Origin: Dactylosporangium aurantiacum
GTDB taxonomy: Bacteria > Actinomycetota > Actinomycetes > Mycobacteriales > Micromonosporaceae
Length of the DNA: 64,000 bases
NCBI RefSeq assembly: GCF_000716715.1
Contig: NZ_JNYJ01000024.1
Coordinates: forward strand, 166,518-230,517
Reading direction: 5' to 3'
Shown here piece after piece: positions 42,848 to 52,810 of this stretch. The translations under genes and the position numbers were made by a program. The notes below the pieces were generated by a model. That model was given only the letters and a program-made list of their open reading frames with translations, was not told the origin of the DNA and ran no database searches. The first letter of the stretch is position 1, and every line of letters starts with the position of its first letter.

Positions 42848-43279
42848 TCAGGTCGAGCGCTCGAAGATCAGGTCGAAGTCCTTGCGCCAGGTGACCCCGG
42901 CGTCCTGCGAGGCGTCCCAGTGCCCGTCGATGCGGTCGGCGGTGACGGTGGCGACGAACCGCTGGTGGAAGTCGGGGTCCTCGCGCAGCATCACCCACTC
43001 CCCGCCGGCGAACGTCGTGCGGAACACCCGCGACGTCGGCCGCGGGTCGTGGTAGAGCGTGACGAGCTGCCCGTTGGCGTCACTGCGGCCGAACATGAAG
43101 TGCCACATGTGCTCCCCGTTCAACTCCGCCCGCAGCTCGACGAACGCGTCGCCGATCCACCGCGCGGTGGCGCTGCCGTGCTGCTTCGTGCCGGGCGGCT
43201 CGAGGAACCACGCGTCGGCGATGGTGAGCTTCCACTCGCCGACCAGCACGTCCAGGGCCTCGACATCGGGGTTGCGCAT
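42848..43279 (-). CDS. Lipocalin-like/DUF1579-type protein
   Basis: 143 residues. N-terminal LDVLVGEWKLTIAD and a series of beta strands (SATARWIGDAFVELRAE, HFMFGRSDANGQLVTLYHDP) match small lipocalin/heat-shock-like ligand-binding proteins of actinobacteria. Function unknown. Convergent with the ArsR operon, 22 bp apart, with a GAGCGG/CCGCTC hairpin between. Confidence 0.65.
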   Translation of the reverse strand: MRNPDVEALDVLVGEWKLTIADAWFLEPPGTKQHGSATARWIGDAFVELRAELNGEHMWHFMFGRSDANGQLVTLYHDPRPTSRVFRTTFAGGEWVMLREDPDFHQRFVATVTADRIDGHWDASQDAGVTWRKDFDLIFERST

Positions 43280-43427
43280 CGCACGCTCCTTCCAGAGATG
43301 CCGGCACCCACCTTACGGTCCCACCGGCACGAGCGGGTGGTGCAGGCGGCCATGATGCGTCGACCGCGCCGGGCGGGCTGTGCCATGCTCCATCACACCC
43401 GCCGATGCCGCCGGAAAGGGGACCGTC

Positions 43428-44099
43428 ATGCCGACGCTCGACCGACGGGACGACGTGTTCGTGCTCGACCTCGGTGACGGGGAGAACCGGTTCCACCCCG
43501 ACTGGGTCGCCGCGGTCGGGGCGGCGCTCGACGAGGTCGGCGGCGCCGGCGGGCCGCGGGCGATGGTCACCACCGCCACCGGCAAGATCTGGTCCAACGG
43601 GCTGGATCTCGACTGGCTGGGCGGCAACCCCGAGCGGCGGCAGGACTATGTCGTGTCCGTGCAGCAGCTGTACGCGCGGCTGCTGGCGCTGCCCGTCATC
43701 ACCGTCGCGGCGGTGCAGGGGCACGCGTTCGCGGCCGGGGCGATACTGACGCTCGCCCACGATCTCAAGGTCATGCGCGCCGACCGGGGGTACTGGTGCC
43801 TGCCCGAGGTCGACCTCGGCATCCCGTTCACGCCGGCGATGTCCGCGCTGATCCAGGCGCGGCTCGGGCCGCAGGCGGCGCACGAGGCCATGGTGACCGG
43901 CCGGCGCTACGGCGGCACCGACGCGCAGCGGCGCGGCATCGTCGACCACGCCGTCGCGCAGGACGCGGTGGCCGGCACGGCGGTGGAGCTCGCCCGGGCC
44001 GGCGCGGCGAAGGCCGGCGACGCCCTCGGCGTCATCAAGGCGCGCCTGTACGCCCCGGTCCTGGCCGCGCTGCGCGACACCGCGCACCCGCTGGGGTGA
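43428..44099 (+). CDS. Enoyl-CoA hydratase/isomerase-family (crotonase) protein
   Basis: 223 residues, short for the family. Crotonase oxyanion-hole elements: SNGLDLDWL and AVQGHAFAAGAILTLAHD. Position of the second catalytic Glu is taken by PEVDLGIPF, resembling delta3-delta2-enoyl-CoA isomerases (ECI2/plant-type) rather than hydratases with two Glu. The ATG at 43428 has a GGAAAGGGGA site. Not evidently in an operon. Confidence 0.85.
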   Translation: MPTLDRRDDVFVLDLGDGENRFHPDWVAAVGAALDEVGGAGGPRAMVTTATGKIWSNGLDLDWLGGNPERRQDYVVSVQQLYARLLALPVITVAAVQGHAFAAGAILTLAHDLKVMRADRGYWCLPEVDLGIPFTPAMSALIQARLGPQAAHEAMVTGRRYGGTDAQRRGIVDHAVAQDAVAGTAVELARAGAAKAGDALGVIKARLYAPVLAALRDTAHPLG

Positions 44100-44245
44100 G
44101 GCGGGTCGGGAAGGCATCGCGGAAAACCGTTATCCGCGGGAGTAACGAAAAGTCGGCAATTGAAAGTTTCATCTGCGACGGCGCCCTTATCCAGGTATTC
44201 CGCATTGGCGTTGAGTAACGGCGATAAAGGCTGCGACGCTCCTAG

Positions 44246-45535
<1,290 letters not shown>

Positions 45536-45543
45536 GACTGCCG

Positions 45544-45573
45544 ACGGCCCGGCCCGCGGATGGGCCGGGCCGT
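45544..45573. terminator. Bidirectional terminator between GH10 and GH95 genes
   Basis: Perfect 12-bp stem ACGGCCCGGCCC (45544-45555) / GGGCCGGGCCGT (45562-45573) with a 6-nt loop between two convergent genes. Confidence 0.8.
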
Positions 45574-45583
45574 CGCTGTGTGC

Positions 45584-48475
45584 TCAGAGCGTGGTGACGG
45601 TCCAGAGGTTGTTCGTGTTGGTGTTGGGCGCCCACATGCCGACGGTGGAGCCGGCCGTGGCGTTGCCCATCCCGTCCAGGGCAAGGCCGGTGCCGCGGTT
45701 GATGATCTGCGTCCGGCCGCTGCCGGTGTCGTTGAGGCGCCACTGCTGGTTGTTGCCGCCGTTCCAGGCCGCCTGCCGGCAGACGGACCCGTTGGCCGTC
45801 GCGCCCCAGCTGTCCAGGACCATCCCGTTGGTGCGGTTGACGACGCGGTACCAGCCGCTGCCGACGTCGACCAGCTGCCACTGCAGGTTGGTGCTGCCGT
45901 CCCAGTTCCACTGCTTCAGGTTGGCGCCGGAGGCGACGTTGCCGCCGCTGTCGAGGACCAGGCCGGTCGTGACGTTGCCGATCCGCACGTACCCCGACTG
46001 CTGCGGCGGCTGCGCCTGACCGACGATGCGGTAGGTGCGCCCGGACAGGCCGGGCAGCGCGATGGCGTCGCTCTCGGGCTTGGTGACGGTGACGGTGGCG
46101 CCGCTGGTCGTGTCGGTCACCGTGAACGAGCCGGTGAGGAACCGGCCGCGCACCTTGACGGTGCCGTCACGGTCGAATCGGACGGTGGCCTCGTCGGGCT
46201 GCCCGCCGCCCCACTTCGCGCCGACGGTGTAGCCGCCGCGCCCGCGCAGCCCCTGCACCTGCCCGCTCGGCCAGGCCGACGGCAGGGCCGGCAGCACGTG
46301 CAGCTCGCCGTTGTGGCTCTGCAGCAGCATCTCGGCGATACCGGAGGTCGCGCCGAAGTTGCCGTCGATCTGGAACGGCGGGTGCAGGTCGAACATGTTC
46401 GGCGCGAGCCGCGCGGTCGTGACGAGCAGGCGGATGAGGTCGTGCGCGCGGGTGCCCTCCTCCATCCGCGCCCAGTAGTTGATCTTCCAGGCGAGTGACC
46501 AGCCGGTGCCGTCGTCGCCGCGCAGCTCGAGCGTGCGGCGGGCCGCCGTGTACAGCGTCGGCGTGCCGCGCTTGGTGATCTGGTTGCTCGGGTGCAGCCC
46601 GTACAGGTGCGAGATGTGCCGGTGGGTGCGCTCGGTCTCGACCCAGTCGTACAGCCACTCCTGGATGTTGCCGCGGGAGCCGACCTTCATCGGGGCCAGC
46701 CGGTCGCGGGTGGCCAGGACCCTGGTGCGGAAGTCGGCGTCGACGCCGAGCACCTGGGCGGCCTGCGCGACGCCGTTGAACAGGTCGCGCAGGATCTGGT
46801 TGTCCATGGTCGGCCCGGCGCACACGCTGACGCCGGAGTGGTGCGCCAGCTCCGGGGAGTTGGACGGGTTGGTGACCAGGTACCCCAGGGACGGCTCCTG
46901 CACGAGCGTGTCGAGGAAGAACTGCGCCGCGCCCTTCATCGCCGGGTAGTTGGCCTGCAGGAACGTGATGTCGCCGGTGAACTGGTAGTGGTCCCAGATC
47001 ATGGACGCCAGCCAGGCGCCGCCGGTCTGCCACATGCCCCACAGCGCGCCGTCGACCACCGACGAGCCGCGCCAGGCGTCGGTGTTGTGGTGCGTCACCC
47101 AGCCGCCGGCGCCGTACTGCACCTGGGCCGTGCGGGCGCCGGTGACGGCGAGCTCCCGGATCATGCCGAACACCGGCTCGTAGCACTCGGCCAGGTTCGT
47201 GGTGTCCGCGGGCCAGTAGTTCATCGGCAGGTTGGCGTTGAGGGTGTACTTGGAGTCCCACGACGGGCTGAGCGAGTCGTTCCAGATGCCCTGCAGGTTC
47301 GCCGGCTGGGTGCCCGGCCGCGAGGACGAGATCAGCAGGTACCGGCCGAACTGGAACAGCAGCACCGAGAACTGCGGGTCGCTGGTGCTGGCGTGCTGCG
47401 CGATGCGCACGTCGGTGGGCTGGTCGGCGGCGGCGGTGCGGCCGAGGTCCAGCGTCGTGCGGCCGAACAGCCGCTGGTAGTCCGCGACGTGCCGGGCGCG
47501 CAGGTCGTCCCAGGTGCGGGCGGCCGCCGCGGTGAGGTACCCGCGGGCCTTGCCCTGGTAGTCGCCGCTGGTGTCGCGGTAGTTGACGTAGCTGGTGCCG
47601 ATGGAGATGAGCAGGGTCACGCTGTTGGCCGAGCGGACCTGCAGCGTGCCGCCGGAGCTGCTGACGGTGCCGCCGTCGGCGATCACCCGGGCCAGGCCGT
47701 AGAACTTGACCTTGCCGGCCAGCCCCCGCTGGTCGCCGGAGATCCCGTCGATCGCGGCGGTCGAGCCGTCCGGGCTGGACAGCGTGGTGCGCTGCGGGCT
47801 GTCGAACTTGGCGGAGAACGTGAGCTGCCCGGTCCGGTCCGCGGTCAGCCGCACCGCGATCACCTGGTCCGGGGCGCTGGCGATCACCTCGCGCCGGAAC
47901 CGGACCCCGTTCTGCAGGTAGCTCACCCCGGCGACGGCCGTGCTCAGGTCCAGCCACCGCGAGTAGTCCGAGACCCCGCTGCTACCGGCCGCGAACGTCA
48001 GCCGCAGGTTGCCGGCGATCTGGTACGCCAGCTGCGCCGACGGGATGCCCAGCATGTTCTGGTCGATGAGCGTCTGCGCCTGGCTCCACTGCCCGGCGAA
48101 CACCTGCTGCCGGATCTGCGCGAGGGCCCCGGCGCCGCGGGGGTTGCTCTGGTCGTAGGGGCCGCCGGCCCAGATGGTGTCCTCGTTGAGCTGCAGCCGC
48201 TCCACGTCGACGGTGCCGAACACCATGGCGCCGAGGCGCCCGTTGCCGATCGGCAGGGCGCGCAGCCAGTCGGTGCCGGCGGACTGCGTGTACCAGAGCG
48301 CGAGCCCGTTCGCGGCGCCCACCTCCGGCGGTGCGGCGGCCGAGGCCGGCGACGCCGACCAGGCGAGGGGCAGCAGCGCCGCGCCGGCACCGGCGGCGCC
48401 GGCCTTCAGCACCCGCCTTCGGGTCAGGTCGGACGTCGGCGCTTGCGATACAGGATTGTCGTTGCCGGCTTGCAC
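45584..48475 (-). CDS. Secreted GH95 alpha-L-fucosidase-like enzyme with ricin-type lectin domain
   Basis: 963 residues. A Tat-type signal (TRRRVLKAGAAGAGAALLPL) is followed by the GH95 N-terminal beta domain (WLRALPIGNGRLGAMVFG), the (alpha/alpha)6 barrel with NANLPMNYWPAD and QIDGNFGATSGIAE (the catalytic Asp), and a C-terminal RICIN domain (about 835-963, three QxW repeats: NLQWQLV, NQQWRLN, NNLWTVT). GH95 enzymes release alpha-1,2-L-fucose or L-galactose by inversion, e.g. from xyloglucan side chains. GTG at 48475 is chosen because GAAGGAG lies 5-6 nt upstream; the longer frame to 48529 would start inside the operator palindrome. Confidence 0.9.
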   Translation of the reverse strand: MQAGNDNPVSQAPTSDLTRRRVLKAGAAGAGAALLPLAWSASPASAAAPPEVGAANGLALWYTQSAGTDWLRALPIGNGRLGAMVFGTVDVERLQLNEDTIWAGGPYDQSNPRGAGALAQIRQQVFAGQWSQAQTLIDQNMLGIPSAQLAYQIAGNLRLTFAAGSSGVSDYSRWLDLSTAVAGVSYLQNGVRFRREVIASAPDQVIAVRLTADRTGQLTFSAKFDSPQRTTLSSPDGSTAAIDGISGDQRGLAGKVKFYGLARVIADGGTVSSSGGTLQVRSANSVTLLISIGTSYVNYRDTSGDYQGKARGYLTAAAARTWDDLRARHVADYQRLFGRTTLDLGRTAAADQPTDVRIAQHASTSDPQFSVLLFQFGRYLLISSSRPGTQPANLQGIWNDSLSPSWDSKYTLNANLPMNYWPADTTNLAECYEPVFGMIRELAVTGARTAQVQYGAGGWVTHHNTDAWRGSSVVDGALWGMWQTGGAWLASMIWDHYQFTGDITFLQANYPAMKGAAQFFLDTLVQEPSLGYLVTNPSNSPELAHHSGVSVCAGPTMDNQILRDLFNGVAQAAQVLGVDADFRTRVLATRDRLAPMKVGSRGNIQEWLYDWVETERTHRHISHLYGLHPSNQITKRGTPTLYTAARRTLELRGDDGTGWSLAWKINYWARMEEGTRAHDLIRLLVTTARLAPNMFDLHPPFQIDGNFGATSGIAEMLLQSHNGELHVLPALPSAWPSGQVQGLRGRGGYTVGAKWGGGQPDEATVRFDRDGTVKVRGRFLTGSFTVTDTTSGATVTVTKPESDAIALPGLSGRTYRIVGQAQPPQQSGYVRIGNVTTGLVLDSGGNVASGANLKQWNWDGSTNLQWQLVDVGSGWYRVVNRTNGMVLDSWGATANGSVCRQAAWNGGNNQQWRLNDTGSGRTQIINRGTGLALDGMGNATAGSTVGMWAPNTNTNNLWTVTTL

Positions 48476-48516
48476 AGGGGCTCCTTCGCCGTGGCGGGTT
48501 TCGGATACCGCCGCCC

Positions 48517-48530
48517 TGTGAGCGCTCACA
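48517..48530. promoter_or_regulatory. LacI-type operator of the GH95 gene
   Basis: Perfect 14-bp palindrome TGTGAGCGCTCACA followed by ATTT, 42 bp upstream of the GH95 start. The 12-bp core is identical to the site before the GH10 gene, and the site resembles the symmetric lac operator. Confidence 0.7.
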
Positions 48531-48600
48531 ATTTGCTGCGCATGCGAGGTGTGTCATTTTCGGCGGAGCGTGAGCGGGCGGCGGGAACGCTCGCCGTCTA

Positions 48601-48613
48601 TGTTCGCCGAACA
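48601..48613. promoter_or_regulatory. TGTTCG-C-CGAACA palindrome
   Basis: A perfect 6-bp dyad around a single base in an AT-rich stretch between the GH95 and MIP-channel genes, 112 bp before the channel start. It could control either gene. The surrounding 190 bp has no other gene. Confidence 0.4.
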
Positions 48614-48724
48614 TTTCACAACATTCAACGCAGCATTTTCGGTTATGCCTCCGGACGGGCCGGAGTCGGCCCTTCCGACAGGCACCCAGGTTTGTTAGTG
48701 TTCCTTCCGAACCCGGGAGGGACT

Positions 48725-49552
48725 ATGCCAGCACCGCACCCCCGCCTGCTCGGCGAGCTCGCCGCCGAGTTCGCCGGCACGATGGTCATCATGCTGTTCG
48801 GCCTGGCCGCGGTGGCGCAGGTCGCGGCCGCCGGCATCGGCGACCACGACTCCATCGTCTGGGCCTGGGGCCTGGCCGTGGTCCTCGGCATCCACGTCGC
48901 CGGCCGCATCAGCGGCGCCCACCTCAACCCCGCCGTCACCGTCGCGCTCGCGGCGTTCCGGGGCTTCCCGTGGCGCAAGGTCGCGCCGTACACGATCGCC
49001 CAGCTCCTCGGCGCGTTCGTCGGCGCCCTGCTGGTGCGCTGGAACTTCACCGAGGTCCTGCACGCCGCCGACCCCGGCCTCACCATCAAGACCCAGGGCG
49101 TCTTCTCCACCCTGCCCGGCAACGGCACCCTGCCGGTCGGCGAGTGGGGCGCCCTGCGCGACCAGATCCTCGGCACCGCCATCCTGCTGTTCCTGCTCCT
49201 CGCCATCACCGACGCCACCGGCACTCCCCCGGCCACCGGCCTCGCCCCGTTCGTCGTCGGCCTGCTCGTCGTGGCCATCGGCCTGGCCTGGGGCACGAAC
49301 GCCGGCTACGCCATCAACCCGGCGCGCGACCTCGGCCCGCGGCTGGCCAGTTTCCTCACCGGGTACGGCGGCGCGTTCCGCGACCAGACCGGGTACCTGT
49401 ACTTCTGGATCCCGATCGCCGGACCGGTCATCGGCGGCCTGGCCGGCGCCGGCCTGTACGAGGCGCTCATCGGCCGCTTCCTGCGCGCCACCGCGCACGC
49501 CGAGGCGACCCTGCCGGCCGTCGACCGGATCACCGGCCGCGTGCGGGGCTGA
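48725..49552 (+). CDS. glpF: MIP-family channel (aquaglyceroporin, GlpF-like)
   Basis: 275 residues with six membrane helices and two half-helices bearing the NPA motifs HLNPAVT and INPARDLGPR. The Asp after the second NPAR is the mark of glycerol facilitators rather than strict aquaporins. It should let glycerol and small polyols cross the membrane. ATG at 48725 follows GGGAGGG. No glycerol kinase gene adjoins, so the symbol is tentative. Confidence 0.88.
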   Translation: MPAPHPRLLGELAAEFAGTMVIMLFGLAAVAQVAAAGIGDHDSIVWAWGLAVVLGIHVAGRISGAHLNPAVTVALAAFRGFPWRKVAPYTIAQLLGAFVGALLVRWNFTEVLHAADPGLTIKTQGVFSTLPGNGTLPVGEWGALRDQILGTAILLFLLLAITDATGTPPATGLAPFVVGLLVVAIGLAWGTNAGYAINPARDLGPRLASFLTGYGGAFRDQTGYLYFWIPIAGPVIGGLAGAGLYEALIGRFLRATAHAEATLPAVDRITGRVRG

Positions 49553-49617
49553 GCCGCCGGCCCACGACGCCCGCGGCGGTACCGCCGGAAAAACTCGGAA
49601 CATTCGCGGGCCGGGGA

Positions 49618-49646
49618 TGTCGAGAACGGCGACCCCGCCGCGTCCC
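49618..49646 (+). promoter_or_regulatory. ECF42-type promoter of the PPOX gene
   Basis: TGTCGA (49618-49623), 17-bp spacer, CGTCCC (49641-49646). The element is almost base-for-base repeated at 50217-50245 before the YCII gene. Streptomyces ECF42 sigma factors recognise a TGTCGA -35 element with CGTC/CGAC at -10, as I recall it from the literature. An ECF42-like gene lies 1 kb downstream. Confidence 0.65.
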
Positions 49647-49694
49647 CGGGAGGCGAGCGGCCACGGTGGCGGCTCGACCGAGGAGGGACGCCCG

Positions 49695-50216
49695 ATGGAA
49701 CCGACCGAGATCAGCGAGATCCTGGACCGGCCGCTGAGCCGGGAGCTGCTGGCCCGGGACCTGACCCGGCTGGCGTACGTGGCGAAGGACGGCACGCCGC
49801 GCACCGTGCCGATCGCGTTCACCTGGAACGGGACGCAGATCGTCATGTGCACCGCGAAGAACGCGCCCAAGCTGCCGTCGCTGCGGCGCAACCCGATGGT
49901 CGCGCTGACGATCGACACCGAGGTGCACCCGCCGAAGATCCTGCTCATCAGGGGACGCGCCGAGCTGGACGTGGTCGACGGGATCCCGGAGGAGTTCCTG
50001 CGGATGAACGGCACGTACACGATGACGGCGCAGCAGCGGGTGGAGTGGGAGGCCGAGGTGCGCGACCTGTACGACGGCATGGTCCGCATCGTGGTGACGC
50101 CGACCTGGGTCAAGCTCATCGACTTCGAGCAGACCCTGCCCTCCGCGGTCGAGGAGCTGGCCCGCCGGCGCGAGGAACGCCGCGCCGCGGCGGTGCGGAA
50201 CAATCGTGTCGCGTGA
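49695..50216 (+). CDS. PPOX/F420-class split-barrel flavoprotein
   Basis: 173 residues of the pyridoxamine-5'-phosphate-oxidase-like split barrel (RLAYVAKDGTPRTVPIAFTW, LPSLRRNPMVALTIDTE). Such proteins bind FMN or F420 and reduce small electrophiles. ATG at 49695 with AGGAGGG. Its promoter matches that of the next gene, which makes it part of the local ECF regulon rather than a bystander. Confidence 0.85.
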   Translation: MEPTEISEILDRPLSRELLARDLTRLAYVAKDGTPRTVPIAFTWNGTQIVMCTAKNAPKLPSLRRNPMVALTIDTEVHPPKILLIRGRAELDVVDGIPEEFLRMNGTYTMTAQQRVEWEAEVRDLYDGMVRIVVTPTWVKLIDFEQTLPSAVEELARRREERRAAAVRNNRVA

Positions 50217-50245
50217 TGTCGAGAACGGCGACCCGGCTCCGTCCC
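50217..50245 (+). promoter_or_regulatory. ECF42-type promoter of the YCII/sigma operon
   Basis: TGTCGA (50217-50222), 17-bp spacer, CGTCCC (50240-50245); the spacer begins GAACGGCGACCC exactly as in the promoter at 49618. It overlaps the end of the PPOX gene and lies 46 bp before the YCII start, suggesting autoregulation of the sigma factor. Confidence 0.65.
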
Positions 50246-50291
50246 CGCACCGAACACGGCGAGAATGGCCGTACCGCACGAGGAGCACACC

Positions 50292-50699
50292 ATGGCCAAG
50301 TACCTGCTGCTGAAGCACTACCGCGGCGCGCCGGCGCCGGTGAACGACGTCCCGATGGAGCAGTGGACGCCGGAGGAGGTCTCCGCGCACATCACGTACA
50401 TGCGCGACTTCACGGCGCGGCTGGAGGACAGCGGCGAGTTCGTGGACGGCCAGGCGCTGCTGGCGGAGGGCACGTTCGTCCGGTACGACGGTGAGGGCCG
50501 CCCGCCGGTGACCGACGGGCCGTTCGCCGAGACGAAGGACCTGATCGCGGGCTGGATCATCATCGACGTGGACAGCTACGAGCGGGCCCTGGAGCTGGCC
50601 GCCGAGCTGTCCGCGGCGCCGGGCGCCGGCGGCCGGCCCATCCACGAGTGGCTGGAGCTGCGCCCGATCATGACGTCGCTGCCCACGATCACGCAGTGA
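50292..50699 (+). CDS. YCII/DGPF-family protein
   Basis: 135 residues. YCII-related fold with the namesake motif VTDGPFAETKDLIAGW. DGPF proteins are the constant genomic partners of ECF42 sigma factors and are thought to act as or modulate a signal-dependent enzyme; their reaction is not established. ATG at 50292 after GAGGAG. Followed 6 bp later by the sigma gene. Confidence 0.88.
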   Translation: MAKYLLLKHYRGAPAPVNDVPMEQWTPEEVSAHITYMRDFTARLEDSGEFVDGQALLAEGTFVRYDGEGRPPVTDGPFAETKDLIAGWIIIDVDSYERALELAAELSAAPGAGGRPIHEWLELRPIMTSLPTITQ

Positions 50700-50705
50700 C
50701 GTCCG

Positions 50706-51845
50706 GTGGATGAGTCCGTGCTGCGGTCCCTGACCCCCACGGTGATCGGGATCCTCGTCCGCCGCGGAGCTGACTTCGCGGCGGCCGAGGACGCCGTGCA
50801 GGACGCGCTCGTCGAGGCGGTCCGGGTGTGGCCGGCCGACCCGCCGCGGGACCCCAAGGGCTGGCTCATCACGGTGGCCTGGCGCAAGTTCCTCGACGCC
50901 ACCCGCGCCGACGCCGCCCGGCGCCGGCGGGAGGAGATCGTCGAGCCGGATCCGGGCCCGGCCGAGGTCGCCGACGACACGCTGCAGCTGTACTTCCTGT
51001 GCGCGCACCCGTCGCTGACCCCGGCCTCGGCGGTCGCGTTGACGTTGCGCGCGGTCGGTGGGCTCACCACGCGGCAGATCGCGCAGGCGTACCTGGTGCC
51101 GGAGGCGACGATGGCGCAGCGGATCAGCCGGGCGAAGCGCACCGTGTCCGGGGTGCGGCTCAACCAGCCGGGCGACGTCGGCACCGTGCTGCGGGTGCTG
51201 TACCTGGTGTTCAACGAGGGGTACTCCGGCGACGTCGACCTCGCCGCCGAGGCGGTCCGGCTCACCCGCCAGCTCGCGGCGCGGGTCAAGCACGAGGAGG
51301 TCGCCGGGCTGCTCGCGCTGATGCTGCTGCACCACGCCCGGCGGCCCGCGCGTACCGGCGCCGACGGCCGGCTCGTGCCGCTCGCCGAGCAGGACCGCGG
51401 CCGGTGGGACACCCGCCTGATCGCCGAGGGCGTCGACATCCTGCAGGCGGCGCTGGCCCGGGACCGGCTCGGCGAGTTCCAGGCGCAGGCCGCGATCGCC
51501 GCGCTGCACGCCGACGCCCGCACCGCCGCTGAGACCGACTGGGTGCAGATCGTCGAGTGGTACGACGAGCTGCTCCGCCTTACCGACAACCCCGTTGCCC
51601 GGCTGAACCGCGCCGTCGCGCTCGGCGAGGCCGACGGCGCCCGCGCCGGCCTGGCCGCCCTGGCCGGGCTGGACCCGGGGCTGCCCCGGTACCAGGCGGC
51701 CGCGGCCTACCTGCACGAACGCGCGGGCGAGCCGGCGACCGCGGCGCGGCTGTACGCGGAGGCGGCCCGGTCCGCGGTCAACCTCGCCGAGCGCGACCAC
51801 CTGACCCGCCAGGCGGCCCGGCTCAACGCGCGGCTGCGCGGCTGA
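50706..51845 (+). CDS. ECF42-group sigma factor with TPR-like C-terminal extension
   Basis: 379 residues, twice the size of a usual ECF sigma. Region 2 (ADFAAAEDAVQDALVEAVRV, DPKGWLITVAWRKFLD), region 4 (LTTRQIAQAYLVPEATMAQR) and a 200-residue helical extension with VLYLVFNEGYSG, LDPGLPRYQAAAAYLHER. There is no anti-sigma gene; the extension itself is thought to hold the factor in check in this group. GTG start at 50706 directly follows the YCII gene. Two matching promoters lie upstream. Confidence 0.92.
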   Translation: MDESVLRSLTPTVIGILVRRGADFAAAEDAVQDALVEAVRVWPADPPRDPKGWLITVAWRKFLDATRADAARRRREEIVEPDPGPAEVADDTLQLYFLCAHPSLTPASAVALTLRAVGGLTTRQIAQAYLVPEATMAQRISRAKRTVSGVRLNQPGDVGTVLRVLYLVFNEGYSGDVDLAAEAVRLTRQLAARVKHEEVAGLLALMLLHHARRPARTGADGRLVPLAEQDRGRWDTRLIAEGVDILQAALARDRLGEFQAQAAIAALHADARTAAETDWVQIVEWYDELLRLTDNPVARLNRAVALGEADGARAGLAALAGLDPGLPRYQAAAAYLHERAGEPATAARLYAEAARSAVNLAERDHLTRQAARLNARLRG

Positions 51846-51861
51846 GCCGGGCGGTGCGTGC

Positions 51862-52302
51862 TCAGCCGGCGGGCGCCGGCGAGAACGGGCGGACACCGAC
51901 GCGCTCGGTCTCGGTGATCACGTCCCACAGGATGCGCGGCGCCTGGGTGCCCTGCACGGTCCTGACCGTCTTGCGGAAGCCGCCGCGGTAGGTGACGGTG
52001 ACGCGGTAGGCGTAGCGGTCGCAGCAGGGGTTCCTCGGCTGGTACGAGCTGCGCAGCCAGCGGAACTTCCAACTGCCGGCCATCCGCAGCGCGGGCCGGC
52101 CGCCGACCGTCGTGCGGTCGACCACGAACGACGTCCGCTCCCCCGCGAAGCCACCCGAACGGTCCAGCACGATCTTCGTCGCCTGGCCGAACGGGACGGG
52201 CGCGGCGTCCGCGGCGGCCGCGGGTGTCGCGGGCGTGAGCGCGGCGATGCCGCAGACCGCGACCAGTGTCACGATGCCCTTGCGTGCGATGGCGTGTCCC
52301 AT
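51862..52302 (-). CDS. Secreted emfourin-like (protealysin-inhibitor) protein
   Basis: 146 residues. Signal peptide (about 1-28, ATPAAAADA) and a small beta domain with KIVLDRSGGFAGERTSFVVD and CCDRYAYRVTVTYRGGFRKT, which matches the emfourin family of M4 metallopeptidase inhibitors (RSGGFAG hallmark). In actinobacteria similar domains accompany protealysin-like enzymes; no M4 peptidase gene is in this window. An adjacent Cys pair (CC) may bind or bridge. ATG at 52302 with GGGGGA upstream. Confidence 0.7.
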   Translation of the reverse strand: MGHAIARKGIVTLVAVCGIAALTPATPAAAADAAPVPFGQATKIVLDRSGGFAGERTSFVVDRTTVGGRPALRMAGSWKFRWLRSSYQPRNPCCDRYAYRVTVTYRGGFRKTVRTVQGTQAPRILWDVITETERVGVRPFSPAPAG

Positions 52303-52444
52303 GATGTCCCCCGTGTCCGGCGTCGCCGTCGACGCCTCCCTCACTCAAGGACACCACGCGACTACTTCCCGATATGCCGGATGTGTCGGAAATAGACCTT
52401 CCGGGCCAGGGTGACGCCTGCCCGGCGGAGCCAGCCCCGGCCGT

Positions 52445-52606
52445 TCAGGCGGCGCCGCGCAGGTGACCCTCCACCCAGGCCCGTAGCCGCTCCTCGTCGC
52501 GGACCGTGAACCGCCCGGCCAGCTGCGCGAACACCACGTATCCGAGCAGCGCCACACCCGTCGCCAGCGCCAGGACGGCATAGGCGGCCCGCCCGCCAGC
52601 TCGCAC
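52445..52606 (-). CDS. 53-residue single-helix membrane protein or gene fragment
   Basis: From GTG 52606 a frame of 53 codons encodes one hydrophobic helix (AYAVLALATGVALLGYVVFA) and a charged tail with FTVRDEERLRAWVEGHLRG. The frame stays open further upstream, and no ribosome site marks the start, so this may be the 3' end of a lost gene. Between 52607 and 52810, and between 52303 and 52444, I see nothing else. Confidence 0.35.
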   Translation of the reverse strand: MRAGGRAAYAVLALATGVALLGYVVFAQLAGRFTVRDEERLRAWVEGHLRGAA

Positions 52607-52810
52607 CCATCGGACCGTGCCCGCAGCACGGGGCCGAACGTGTCGAACCTGCCGGTCGTCGACCGGCCTCGCCGCCCGCGCGGTCGGGCTCGTCGGCGAC
52701 TATCGGGGCACCCGGCGCTGGCACCGCCCGCAGCGGGTGGCGCTGGCCGTTGCCGAAGCGGCCACCCGGGGCAGCGGCCGTTTTCCGAGGCGGCCGCCCG
52801 GGCGGCGGGC

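Noticed and set aside
48476..48529. Longer GH95 start (GTG at 48529)
   Set aside because: It would begin inside the operator palindrome and has no ribosome site, whereas GTG 48475 has GAAGGAG and begins just before a proper Tat signal.
48601..48613. TGTTCGCCGAACA as a LexA/SOS box
   Set aside because: Actinobacterial LexA sites have the order GAAC-N4-GTTC; this palindrome has the arms reversed.
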